Source of the DNA: Monosporascus cannonballus
Taxonomy: Eukaryota; Ascomycota; Sordariomycetes; Xylariales
Direction of reading: 5' to 3'
DNA length: 64,000 nucleotides
NCBI GenBank assembly: GCA_004154925.1
Contig: QJNS01000087.1
Coordinates: 186,001-250,000, forward strand
Within the stretch, counting starts at the first letter, position 1, and each line of letters opens with the position of its first letter. This document shows positions 25,131-36,580 of the stretch, piece after piece. The notes beneath the pieces are model-generated. The model saw nothing but the letters and a program-made list of their open reading frames with translations. It did no database searches and was not told where the DNA came from. A program made the translations under genes and the position numbers.

Positions 25131-28029
25131 AAAGATTATTTTCTATTAGCTTTTGAGAATAATAAAAAAATTATATTTATTTCTTAAATCGAATTTTATA
25201 ATTAATATGTTTTATTAAATTAAAATTTTATTTTAGTAAGTACAGATATTAATATTTATTTTCTAATAAAAGCGTTATTTAATTATTTATAAGCAATTAT
25301 AAATTCAAATTTATAATTATATTAAGTACAAAAATTAGACAATATTTTACAAATAATTTAAAATATCGAATTATTTTTTTATAAGTAATTCTCTAGATAG
25401 TTTTAAAATCTGCCTATTTTATTTTGGTTAGTGTTATAAATAAAGTAAGGTTTCGTTAATAAACGTTTTTTAAAATTATTTTGCAATTTTATTAATTATA
25501 TTTTTATAGTTTCGTATTAAATATTTCTTTAAAAATTATTTATATAGGTAATAATATAATAATATATTAATTAAAATATTTAAATTTAATAATGGTTTTT
25601 TTAAAATTAGTATTTAATAATCTAAATCTTATTTCAATAATATTATCGACAAGTTTTCTTTTTATAAGATTTATTTTTTATATTTTATTCTTTTAAGTAA
25701 TTAAATACTTTTTATATCCTTACACTTATATTTGTCGTTATTTGTGAGCCAATATTTAAATATTAAATATTTTCTCTATTAAATAAGAAAATATAAAGTA
25801 AAGATTCCTTAATAATATCTTTAATAATTTTATTTCTCTATGAATATATACATAATAATTCTGGTATTATATTGTAATATTTCAATATAACAAGATCGAA
25901 ATTAACTACTTAATATTACTTTTAAATAGAAATCTCAAAATTATTAATTTTGTATTAAATCTTTTAATTATTATACGCGAAGTCTTAGTTTTCGGTGTTT
26001 ATAATTATATAAAGTTGTAATTTGTACTTCTATCAAACTTTAAATATATTAATAATATTTAATATAATATAATTTCGTTTAAAAATTTATAGTTTATTAT
26101 TACTGTATAGTAATATATTTTAATTCGTATTTCTAAAATTATAAAATTATTAACACTTCTTATGTTAAGTTTAAACTTTTTTTTAAACTCTTTTTAAATT
26201 TTCAAAATTTCGTTATTTTGTAGCCTTTTTATCAAGAACTTTGTTTTTATTTTTTTTGGAAATTATCGAAATGTATTTTTATTCTTTTTGTATAATACGC
26301 CAAATTATTACCCTTAATACTATTATCTATATCTCTATCTTTTATATTATATTAGAATTTTCAATTAATTTATGATGCCTTATCTTAATAGATAAACTGT
26401 TTTTGTATAAAATATATAATATTTTATGAATTCTTTTATAATTTATAGTTTTTTAACAAGATTCCTACATAAATTATAGAAAACCTTTTTATAACTTATT
26501 TTCACTTAAGATTTATAACAAATGCTAATTAGAAATAAAAATCCGTAATAATCTTTTAGGAATAATTTTTTACAGGACGTTAAAATAACTTTTTTAAAAT
26601 TTAATAATTATATTAATTATTAAATAAAAAACTTTGTTTTTACATATTACTCTTTCTATCTAATTCTATTATATTATTTGTTTATCACACTATTTTATAT
26701 AGTAATAATTTTCAAATATCGATACCATTATTTATCTTTTTTATTATTTCAAATTTAATTAGAAACACTAAATCTTCTTTATATATACGTTAGATATATT
26801 AATATATACACTTTTTCAATTATTATATATTAAATTGTTTCGGTAAATATAATATATTATATATATCGTATTATATTAATTAAAGGTACGTAGATAAAGT
26901 TCTTTTTTTATTTCTTATATCTTTTCAATTATTTCTTCATGGCGTATTATTATTTTTTAGCACTTTTCAAATTATTTTCCAGGTTTTCTGTATTTTATAA
27001 TGGATCTTCTATAGTAATAACGTTTATTTATATTAGGTTTAGATTATATTAATAATTGTAGTATTATTATTTTAAATATTTACAAGTTGCTTTTTTAAGA
27101 TAAATTTCTAATTATTTTATCGCATTTCTTTATAGTTTTATATATATTTTAATAATAGTCTATTTTACCGTAATTATGACATGTAATTTATTTCCTATAT
27201 TTATATTAAAATATGCTGAATTATAGAAGTCTTAGTAATATATTACAAAAAATACATAATGTATTTTATTTACTTTCTTTATTAGCCGAATAACTTTTAC
27301 ACATCAATATATATATGTTTCGGTTTATATGCTGTTCTTGTATTTTAATATTAATTTTAATAGTTTTTTATTATATTTTAAGTTCATGTTTTAAATTTTA
27401 AAAATTTAATAAGTTTATTTTTAATTCATTTGTTTATTTTTTTGAAAAAAGAATATATCGATAGAAATATTTTCGTTATCGTTATTGTATTTTATCTCAG
27501 TTGTAAAGTTTTAAATATTATTAAATATTTTACATTCAATTTTTTAATATAAACCAAAAATTTATTATATTAACGAATATTTTCGATCCAGATTTTCAAA
27601 AATTAATTTTTAATTTACTTTTAAAAGTAAGAAAGAATTTCTGAATAAACCTTTTTTTAATCGATGTTTATGTATTCTAAATAACTTCTTAAAATAAGTT
27701 AGAACTAATTAAAAACTTGTCTCGTTAAAAAGTCTATAACGATAAAATCTTTATCCGCCGATATTTCAAATTAGTAAAACCTGAAGTTTTTGCCTAAATA
27801 AAAAGGCTTTATAGGTTTTTTTAATTATAAAAGTAAGGTTTTCTAATATTAAATATTCACATATTTACTTATATTACATTCAACGTAAATTGTTTTACTT
27901 AAATCTTTAGCTTTTAAAGTTTATATAAAAATGAAATTCTTACTAAAAGAAATACGCTTGTACTCGTGAAAGTATATAATAATTAAATATCGAACGCAAA
28001 GATTAACGGTATTATTAAATAAGAATTTA

Positions 28030-28397
28030 TAACGTATAAGTATTAAATAATTTAATTAATTATTAAACTTAAGTTTTATAAATTTGTATTAATAAAAGTA
28101 TTATAAGAATATAAAAAACAAAAAAATAAATTTAGTATATTTCGTAATATTAAATATATTTTGAATACAGATATTGTATTACAAATTAAAATTATTTAAA
28201 TTGTAGAAATAATATATATATATAATGTTTTATTATTTATTAAATAGGTCTAGTCATGTTACTTATACTAATCATAATTATTGATAATTACGGACGTATT
28301 CATAATTATCTATTACGTAATTTATAAGGTAAGTCGTATAGTCTTTGTTATCACGACCGTTCTTGTAGGCCTAGGCCTATCAGATTGCAATATATAG
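28030..28397 (-). repeat. 5' LTR of element 2
   Basis: About 368 bases, collinear with 21909-22279. Shared landmarks are 'tttcgtaat', 'ttacaaattaaaatta', 'cggacgta', and 'gtaggcctaggcctatcaga' against 'gcaggcctaggtctgataaa'. This copy is more heavily mutated at its left end. Confidence 0.75.
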
Positions 28398-29602
28398 ACT
28401 AAAATAACGTGATTTATGACCAATTACAAAATAAATTTCAAAAAGTAAATATTCTAAGTTAGGTTTTTGAAAGAATAATTAATATTTAATAACATATTTT
28501 AAAATTTAATATAATATAATTGCAAATTGTGTTATATATTAAAAGTTTTTCCTATATAAATGCGTACCTTATAGTATATTATCAATAGTTAACCCTATAA
28601 TTAATATATTATTTAAAATAATTCGTTATATCTCTTTTAATAATTAAATTTAATTTTGTTTTTAATATTACTCTATTTACTTTATTTTTCTTTTTCTTGC
28701 ATGTTTTGTTTTATTTTATTCTCTTTCACCTACTTATTTTATTTAATGCTTTTTGTTTTTTTATTTTTATATTATTTTCTTTATATATTTCATATATAAC
28801 TTTTATTTTGTCCTTATTCTCTATATGTAATATAGATAATAACTCTCTCTTTTTTCACTATTTTATTTTCGACGTCTATAATAAACCGGATTTTAATTAT
28901 ATTACGAGCCGTAGTAAACCTAATTCTAATTCCGCAATATAACGGTATTTTAATTGCTATACAGTTTATGTTTAAACTTTAAACGCTTTAAATTATATTA
29001 TAATTAAATATTACTATAAAACCTTTGATATAATACGTATTTAATTTTAATATTTTTAATAACTTGGTGTAATTTTTATTTAAATTCGAATGACGTTTTA
29101 AAATAAGACTTAATTAGTCTTATTAATTCGATATTTACAATTCAAAATTAATTAATATTCATAAAAACTAGATATTATAAATATTCGTTATTAATTTAAT
29201 AATCAATTAGAAACCGGAAATAAATTTAACCTATTTAACGAAATTATATTTATTTTAAAAATCAATACAATTAAATATATTGTTTTGTATTTTGTTATTT
29301 CTTTATTATTTAATATTTACTTAATTTATATTTTTTATTTTTCTATTTTATTTTATAATGAATTGGTAATTAAATATAAATTTACTAAAGAGATATATTA
29401 TCAAGATATTTAGTTATATATTAACTCTGTTATATTATATATATATACATTAAATAATATAGTGTTTCGCAAAGCACTTTTAAAAAGAAAATTTCAGAAA
29501 TTATATAATACTATAACAAATCAATTACGTATATGATATTTCTGATTAGTTCTATACCGTCTTTAAACAACTCCAATTATCTCCGATACGGATACGAAGC
29601 CG

Positions 29603-30475
29603 AAACTTTAAATAGTCTATGTACAAATCGGATCTAATTAATCTCCGAACGCTTTTAAATTCGAAGAAAAATAAATGTGACAAGTTAGCCACTTTATAAA
29701 TAAAAGTACTAATACAGTTATATACATTTAAAATAATAAAAATTATTATATAATATTAACATTATAAATTTCTTAATAGATATTTTTTTTTCAAAAGAGT
29801 TTTAAAATCGAAATTTCTATTAACATAATTATATCCTTATACTACTTGATAACTTAAACTATTAATATGTTTTTGATACAAAATTACTATATTTAAATAA
29901 AAATTGACATTATACTTATAGTTTGATATAAATAAAAAATATTTAATATTTCAAATATTTTTTAAAATACCTTGATAACAGGTTAATACAAATTGATAAA
30001 ACGTTCCATATAACTTAATTACATAATTAACGTACACTTTAAAATATAATACAATTATTAAATGATATATTTTATAATATACGGTTTTTAAATATACACA
30101 TTAGAATATATTATAAATTTTCAAATTTAGATATATATAAACTTATTATGTAATAAAAATATCTTTCTTTATTATAAAATTAAATTTAAAAATATATTTA
30201 ATATTTTAATTTGTTTTAAGAAAATAATTGTCTAATATTATATATGTCAACTTATTATTTTTACATAAATTTTTTAAATTTTACTTTTTATAACGTTTAA
30301 TGTTTTATTAAAAGTAAACTTTTAAATTTTTATAAAATATTTATATTTTAAACTTTCAAATTCTAAATGCTCTCGTTATTGCGTTATTAAATTTTATCTA
30401 TTTTAACGTAATCGAATTTGCTGTCCGGAGATTAATTAGACCCTATTTGGACTAGATTAGCGACCCGAAGACGTT
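29603..30475. mobile_element. Candidate terminal-inverted-repeat element
   Basis: A block at 29,603-29,665 containing 'gatctaattaatctccgaac' recurs as the reverse complement at 30,409-30,475 ('gtctaattaatctccggac' on the - strand). The core matches at 18 of 20 positions and weaker similarity extends to both sides, including 'tagtc..caaat' and 'aaattcga'. The about 750 bases between them are AT-rich without any frame. This could be a short non-autonomous DNA transposon or two inverted fragments of one repeat. I could not identify a target-site duplication. Confidence 0.4.
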
Positions 30476-33421
30476 GTTTCAAGCTGGATTCAAACCAGCC
30501 TTTTTTTGTAAGCTATTGGTTGCCCAAGTCGACAGTAAGCGAAACGAAACACCCAAGCTCACGACTACTCAGTTATTAGGACAAATGTAATTTTAAATTA
30601 CTTTTATAAATAAAATCTTAGAACAATATTACGCCGTTACTTTTTTCATTTACCAATATTCTTCGCCCTTTTTCTATATCTGAATAAAACTTTATATTTG
30701 ATTAAAAATGAAAATATATTTTTAAATCAAATAAATAATTATATAACTTGAATATTATAAGTATTCTAAAAACAGTAATTCAGTTTCAATTAATAACTGA
30801 TTTTACTTGCGTTATTTAAATTTTGTTTTTTATAAAAATTAACACTGTTTTATTTTTTTAAGTCGCATATTTAATAGAATTAAGAACTATAAGTGCTGTT
30901 TATTATTAACAAATTTTTTGAATCATTTTTATATATTTCGATTTCAATTTTTAATGCGTTGTTTTAAAATTATTTACCTAAAGTTTATAGCAAAGTAATA
31001 CAATATATTTTTGAAGTAACGATATAATATTTTTAATGTGCTTTATTATTTTGCGTTTATTTATTAATTTATTATACAAAAGAATAAACTTAAATCTTTA
31101 CATTTTAACGTATTATAGAATTCGATAATTAAATATTAGCTTTTGTTCAAAATCAATCTTCGAACACTTTTTATATTAGTATTTTATTTTTATTCTATTT
31201 TGATATATTATATATATTTTATAATTATTTAAGTGTTTGGTTTTCAATTTATATACGATAAAATATTTATTTACTAAAATCTTAACTCTGGCTTGTTATT
31301 TAACTTTTAATTTTCATATTTCACTTTTGTTTAAAGTTACTTTTTGTAATCTCAGAATTATTGTTAAAAACGTCGTATAATACGAGGTAAAAGGTCGGTG
31401 TTTTAAATAATTTAAGCTGTTTTCGCTGTAAAAAAGGCGTAGATATAACTATATATATAAGTAGATAAGTAATGATCTTATATTACAATGCTTTCGCTCT
31501 TAAATGTCTTTAGATAAATACTATATACTAATAAACTCTTTCAACCTCGAAGAATTCTGAGGCTTTTAAGAATTTTCAAAGAGGTTTAGCTTTTAAATTT
31601 TCATTTTAACGCTTTTACTTTTCAAAAACTAACTTAGAACTTTATATAATTTTGGTTTTATTAGTTTTTAAAAGTTTTATAGATAAAGTAAGTTTCGTTT
31701 TAAAGAACCTAGTTTTTATTGTTTTTTATCACGTGTTTCGTTATTATTTGTTTGATCTTTTTAGCAGTTCTTTGTTTTATAACCATAATTTATATAGTTT
31801 TAGTAAAATTGTTTATTTCTTTTTTTAACAGCGTATTTTATTTAGATTATATTTTGCATTATAATATTGAATTTACCTTTTTGTTATTAAATTCGCTAAC
31901 AAAGTTATTTAACATGTAATTTAATTGTTGTTATTAAGTCTTATCGAAATATTCTTTTTATTAGAAATTTTTATTCGGTAGCATATTTATATATTTTATC
32001 TCGAATAGCATTTAAGAAAAAAGCCTATTTTTAACAGTTTGTAATAGATATTGCGATTGTGTTATAACGGCGTATAAGGTTTTTAAATTTAAGAAGGCAA
32101 TACAAAGCAAAGGTTTTTTTAAGTTTTATTAGAAAAAAGTAAAGTTAATTCAAAGCATTTCTTTATTAATTTTCATTTTTTTTCCGTATAAGCCTTTTAA
32201 GATTTTGAGTATCTTAGTGCTTTTTGCGAAATTGGCCATAACTGCTATAGAATAATTTTTCATGTTGGCGATAACCGCGATAGCTAATTAGTTTAGGTAA
32301 TATAAGTAAGCTTTGTTAAATTATTATTCTGATAGTTTACTACGACTAACGCAATTTAAAAATTCTCTTATATTTCTTAGTTGTTATTAGTTCGAAGCGA
32401 TGTTATTAGTGAAGCTTGAAATCGATATATATATTAATATATATATATTATGTCGTTTTATTCGATATATTAGCAAACGAGTTTATAAATTTGTTAAACT
32501 TGCACTTTAGACTTAATTGCTCTTTTTTTTCACGCTATCTTGATTATTTTGTTAATATTATTATAAAATCCTAAATCCTTTTTGTTATTAATTAATAGTA
32601 CTGTTAAAATTTTATTTATCTTTTTCAGATAGTTGTTTTAGATTTTTATTTTGTTGATGAGCTTTTACTTTAATATTCGACGTAATCCTTACGTTTTATA
32701 GATATTTAATAGATATTCTTTCTTTCGGAACGAATGAAAGTACTCGTAACGCTTTTGTTTTTATGGTCGAGATTTTTAATTTTCGATCTTGTTCTACGCC
32801 TTTTCGCAGCGAATTTGTTTTTTTTTTTTTTTTTACTCTTTTTCTCGCGTTCGTTATACTCGTTACGTCTGTTACACCAACCCTTTTCTCGAAAGAGTAT
32901 TTCGAATTACGTATAAAATTAGTAGATCGAAATATTAATTAACTATTAAATTATTTAAATATAAAAGAACTGATAAATATTATCATTTTAAAGTCGCATT
33001 ATAATTTCAAGTTAAAAGTTACTAGTACGTTAAATTAAAGTTGTTTTTATTATAGAAAAAGCATAGATATAAACAAGTATATATAAATAGTAAAGAGTAA
33101 AGTACAAATCACTATTACTTTAGCGCTTAAATTCCTTTCAACTATGTTATATATATTAATCGATTTTTAACAAATAATTTTCCATAAAGTTATTACTATT
33201 TTACAGTCTTAAAATCATCTTATTTATTATACGTACTTAAGTTTTTTATAGGGTTATAATATTTTAAACTTATATTTAAAATATTTTCGTAGTTTTAATA
33301 TCATATATTTGACAGACTAATCCTTTTATTCGCGAATCTATTCAAGCCGTTTTAAGTTATTAAAATAATATACTATATTTTCTTTATTTAAATGCTTTTT
33401 TTAAATTTAAGAATATTTTAT

Positions 33422-33535
33422 ACACCCTATTAAACCCCGGATTATACCACAGGCCAAACCAATACACTACACACACACTATAAAAACACAGACCCCTTAT
33501 AATAATACCATTCCATACACCCGAAAATTTATACA
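33422..33535. other. G-depleted, C-rich patch inside block II
   Basis: About 115 bases with many C and almost no G on the + strand (about six G), including a short CA run (acacacacac) near 33,468-33,478. CpA steps, the preferred RIP target, survive in large numbers, while TpG is absent. It encodes nothing. The surrounding DNA is ordinary RIPed AT sequence. Confidence 0.6.
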
Positions 33536-36524
33536 TTCATTATTTTAAACTTAATTAATCTGATTGACAAATTTACTTGTTGTTTTAATTTAAATTTTAT
33601 AAACACATCATGTTAATTATATAATCTATTCTGAAATTTATTAATTATTTTAGTATTTGTATCTCGTTTAATAAACGTCAATAACTTTACTAAACGGTTT
33701 TTTATTAAATATATTTCCTGTTTAAGTGTTACAATCAATATTCTATCAGGTTTAATCTGTTTCCGTATAAAGCTACATATATAAAAAGATAGATAAAAGA
33801 GTTTCGAGCGTTATTATATGTAAATTCTAGATTGTATAACAGCTTTGTCGCATTCTTTATTTTTTCGGACAATTAATAAATATATTCTATTTACTTACGA
33901 ATTTACGAATGAGGAATTATTAATATCTCTCTTTTTCATTTTCGTTTTATACAACATTTCGCTAATAAACAATTTGTTAACAATTTCATTTATTATTAAT
34001 AATAACGGTCAGTTCATTAAATTTCGATTTTGTTGTTTTATAAAATAAGTAAGGTAATTAGGTTATAACGCTGTATTTATTAAAAGATATAAATTTAACG
34101 TTGTAAAACGGGAAATAATTTTGAAAATTATATTATTGATTAATTTGTTTAAATTAAAACCGTTTTAACACAGTGCTAAAAGGAATGAAACTAAATCTTG
34201 TTAAAAAGAAGCATATTAAAATAATATGAAAAAATATAATAACTGAACTAACTAATATAATTATTTTATTATATTTAATAATTAGATGACTATTTAATAT
34301 ATTTTTGCATCTTGTTTATTTTGCTTTTTAATACAACCTTTTATTTATTAGTTTTAACGTATAAACTTACCGTGTATATGTTATATTAATTATACTATAA
34401 TTTTATTTATAGGTTTTAATAGAATATAATATTTTAAAATTACAACTTTACATAATATTGTAACACTTGATACAAATTAGAAGAATTATGGTTTTTATGA
34501 CAATTTATAATTCATTTATATTTATTAAATAGAAATGCTCAATTTTTAATTCAATTTATTTAAAATTTAATTTTATATTTATTCGAAAACCTTTAATTAT
34601 AATAGCTTTTCATTGTTTTAAACTTCTTTAATATTATTTTTCTTGTCGTGTTATTTTTAATTATCAATTATTAGTTACATTATTATAATAGTTAATACTA
34701 AGTTTTACATTTATATATAAATTTCGAAAATCTTTTAAAATAATATTTATAAAGTATAACTTTTATAAATAATATATAACAAATTTCAGATAAAACCTGT
34801 TTTTATTGTATACTTTCAACGATTTAGTAAATTATCTGCTTATTTTAAAATATCGATTTAATATTAAATTTATTACGTTTTTTAGATTATTTTCACTGAT
34901 TAATAGATTTACCATGTTTTTAAGGTTATATAATTAATAAATCGTTATTCAAAATATGCTTTTCGTTTTAAGAAAAATCTCTTTGAAGCCTAGCTCAAAT
35001 GCGTATTGGCTAAATCCCGGTCTAAGATAGTTAGACATTTCAAGTAATTTGAGTAATTCGAGTAATCTGATCAAATTGTATAAATTATATAAATTTACAA
35101 TATATTTTTAAAAGCAATCTACATCTTAAAAATTGAGGTTGTAAAAATAATTATTTATTTATTTTCGCTCCTCAATTATTAATTTTAATTTTGTATCAAA
35201 AGTTCCGTTTTTTATTTATAAAAACAGTTCGAAATCTTTTTTACGAATAAACCTCTAAATTCTTTTTTTCTTAATATTACTTACAAATTAACATCGCTCT
35301 TAAATATTACGAGTATTATTAAGTAATTATATAATAACTTAATTATATTTTAATAACTTTTTAATTCATAATCGATAAATAATTTATCTCTTAATTCAAA
35401 TATAACTCTTGTAAAATTTATTGCTATTAAGATTATAGAATGACATTTAAAAAATAAAAAGTAAATTCGATTTCTGTTGTTAATTAGTAAAAGACTAGTA
35501 GCTAAAGCAAATTATATAGTTTTTATTCAAGACGTTCCGATTAATTGGTAATATAATACTGGCTACAGCCCGATTCTCGAAAGGATTCTTTTCTTAGCAG
35601 TAACTTATTTTTATTAAGTATATTATTAAAATTTAAAGATTTGAAATTTTTATAAAAAAGAAGAGAAAAACAGAAAAAATATATAAATTTAAATAAAAAA
35701 TAAAAGGAATGTTTCTTAACGAAAGGTTTTATGTTTTAATAACAAAATTTCGAATCTCAGAAAAATATTAAATTTGTTTAAAATCGAAAGGTCTTAATCT
35801 TTGAGATATTTAATACAAATAAATTATAAAGAAATACAGTTTTATTTCTTATTTATTATAAAATGTCAAATATTATATATTATGAAAAATCTTTTTTTAA
35901 TCTTATAATAAATGTATATATATAAAATATTCGCTAATTTAAGCTAAACTTTATGTTGAAATTTATAAACAGTTTTTTAACAGAAAAGTATTAAAAATAA
36001 TAATTATCTTTAAATTATTTGTTGAAAAAATTTTTCATTACTCAAATTCGTTGGGAAAGATTACTTATAAAACTATTTTATCGAATGCTCAGATGTAATT
36101 AAGTTTATTTTTAATAAATTTTAGCATATTTTGAAATAATACGAATATTATTTAAAAGTTTACATTAAAAATAATGTTCAAATAAATAATTCCATTTTTT
36201 AGTTAAACGAAATTCGTATTTGAATATATAATTAAATTTAATCGTTTAATAGCGAATTTAAAGCTGCTAAAAACGTATTATTATGTTCTTATTATAATAA
36301 CTTAATATTTTAAGTTATAAACAAACTGAATATAATATCTAAAAACGAAGTATTTGTAAAATATAACGATAAAAATATTATTATAATCCGAGACAACTTA
36401 AATTAGTACTTTTAAAAAAATAATAAATAAAATAACGATAAAAGTTCTAACAACTAAACTAAAAAGAAACAAAAATAAAGCTTCAAAAAAAGTTCTATTT
36501 CGAGAAAATCTAAAACTAAATTTA

Positions 36525-36580
36525 ACATAAAATATTCTCATTATCGCAAAAAGGCTACTTTAAAAGCGAATATCGTTGAC
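36525..36580 (+). pseudogene. Decayed gag CCHC zinc-knuckle remnant
   Basis: From 36,532 the + strand reads TAT TCT CAT TAT, then a Lys-rich stretch, then TAC TTT AAA AGC GAA TAT once a one-base indel is allowed. Spacing equals a retroviral-type C-x2-C-x4-H-x4-C knuckle in which the three Cys codons became Tyr (TGT to TAT) and His became Tyr (CAC to TAC). An A-rich, Lys-rich context on both sides fits a gag C terminus. It implies a further + strand LTR element here, whose LTRs I could not find. Confidence 0.4.

Larger units (their letters stand above)
21909..28397 (-). mobile_element. Decayed Ty3/Gypsy LTR retrotransposon (element 2)
   Basis: Two direct repeats (21909-22279 and 28030-28397) enclose about 5.75 kb of T-rich + strand DNA, so the element reads right to left. 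A pyrimidine tract at about 22,280-22,290 (purine on the - strand) abuts the left LTR and identifies it as the 3' LTR. A decayed reverse transcriptase block lies on the - strand near 24,960-25,130, at about the same distance from the 5' LTR as in element 1. The sequence just inside the 5' LTR matches that of element 1. Its LTRs share only the 3' half with element 1, so it belongs to a sister subfamily. No frame is open; stops and substitutions fit RIP. No target duplication is recognisable. Confidence 0.75.

Noticed and set aside
28697..28942. Open frames in the AT blocks (for example 1766-1981, 3926-4114, 9011-9217, 28697-28942, 32734-32916, 33845-34048, 49518-49751)
   Set aside because: All are rich in Phe, Leu, Ile, Tyr, Asn or Lys as expected from AT content, have no motifs and are no longer than chance allows.
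30483..30558. A tRNA gene on the - strand
   Set aside because: The T-arm-like hairpin and partial acceptor pairing are present, but I find no D arm or anticodon arm. Kept only as a low-interest relic.
34984..35040. Relatively GC-rich fragment ('aatgcgtattggctaaatcc') as a further LTR of the element 1 family
   Set aside because: Only scattered words resemble that LTR in either orientation; not enough to call.
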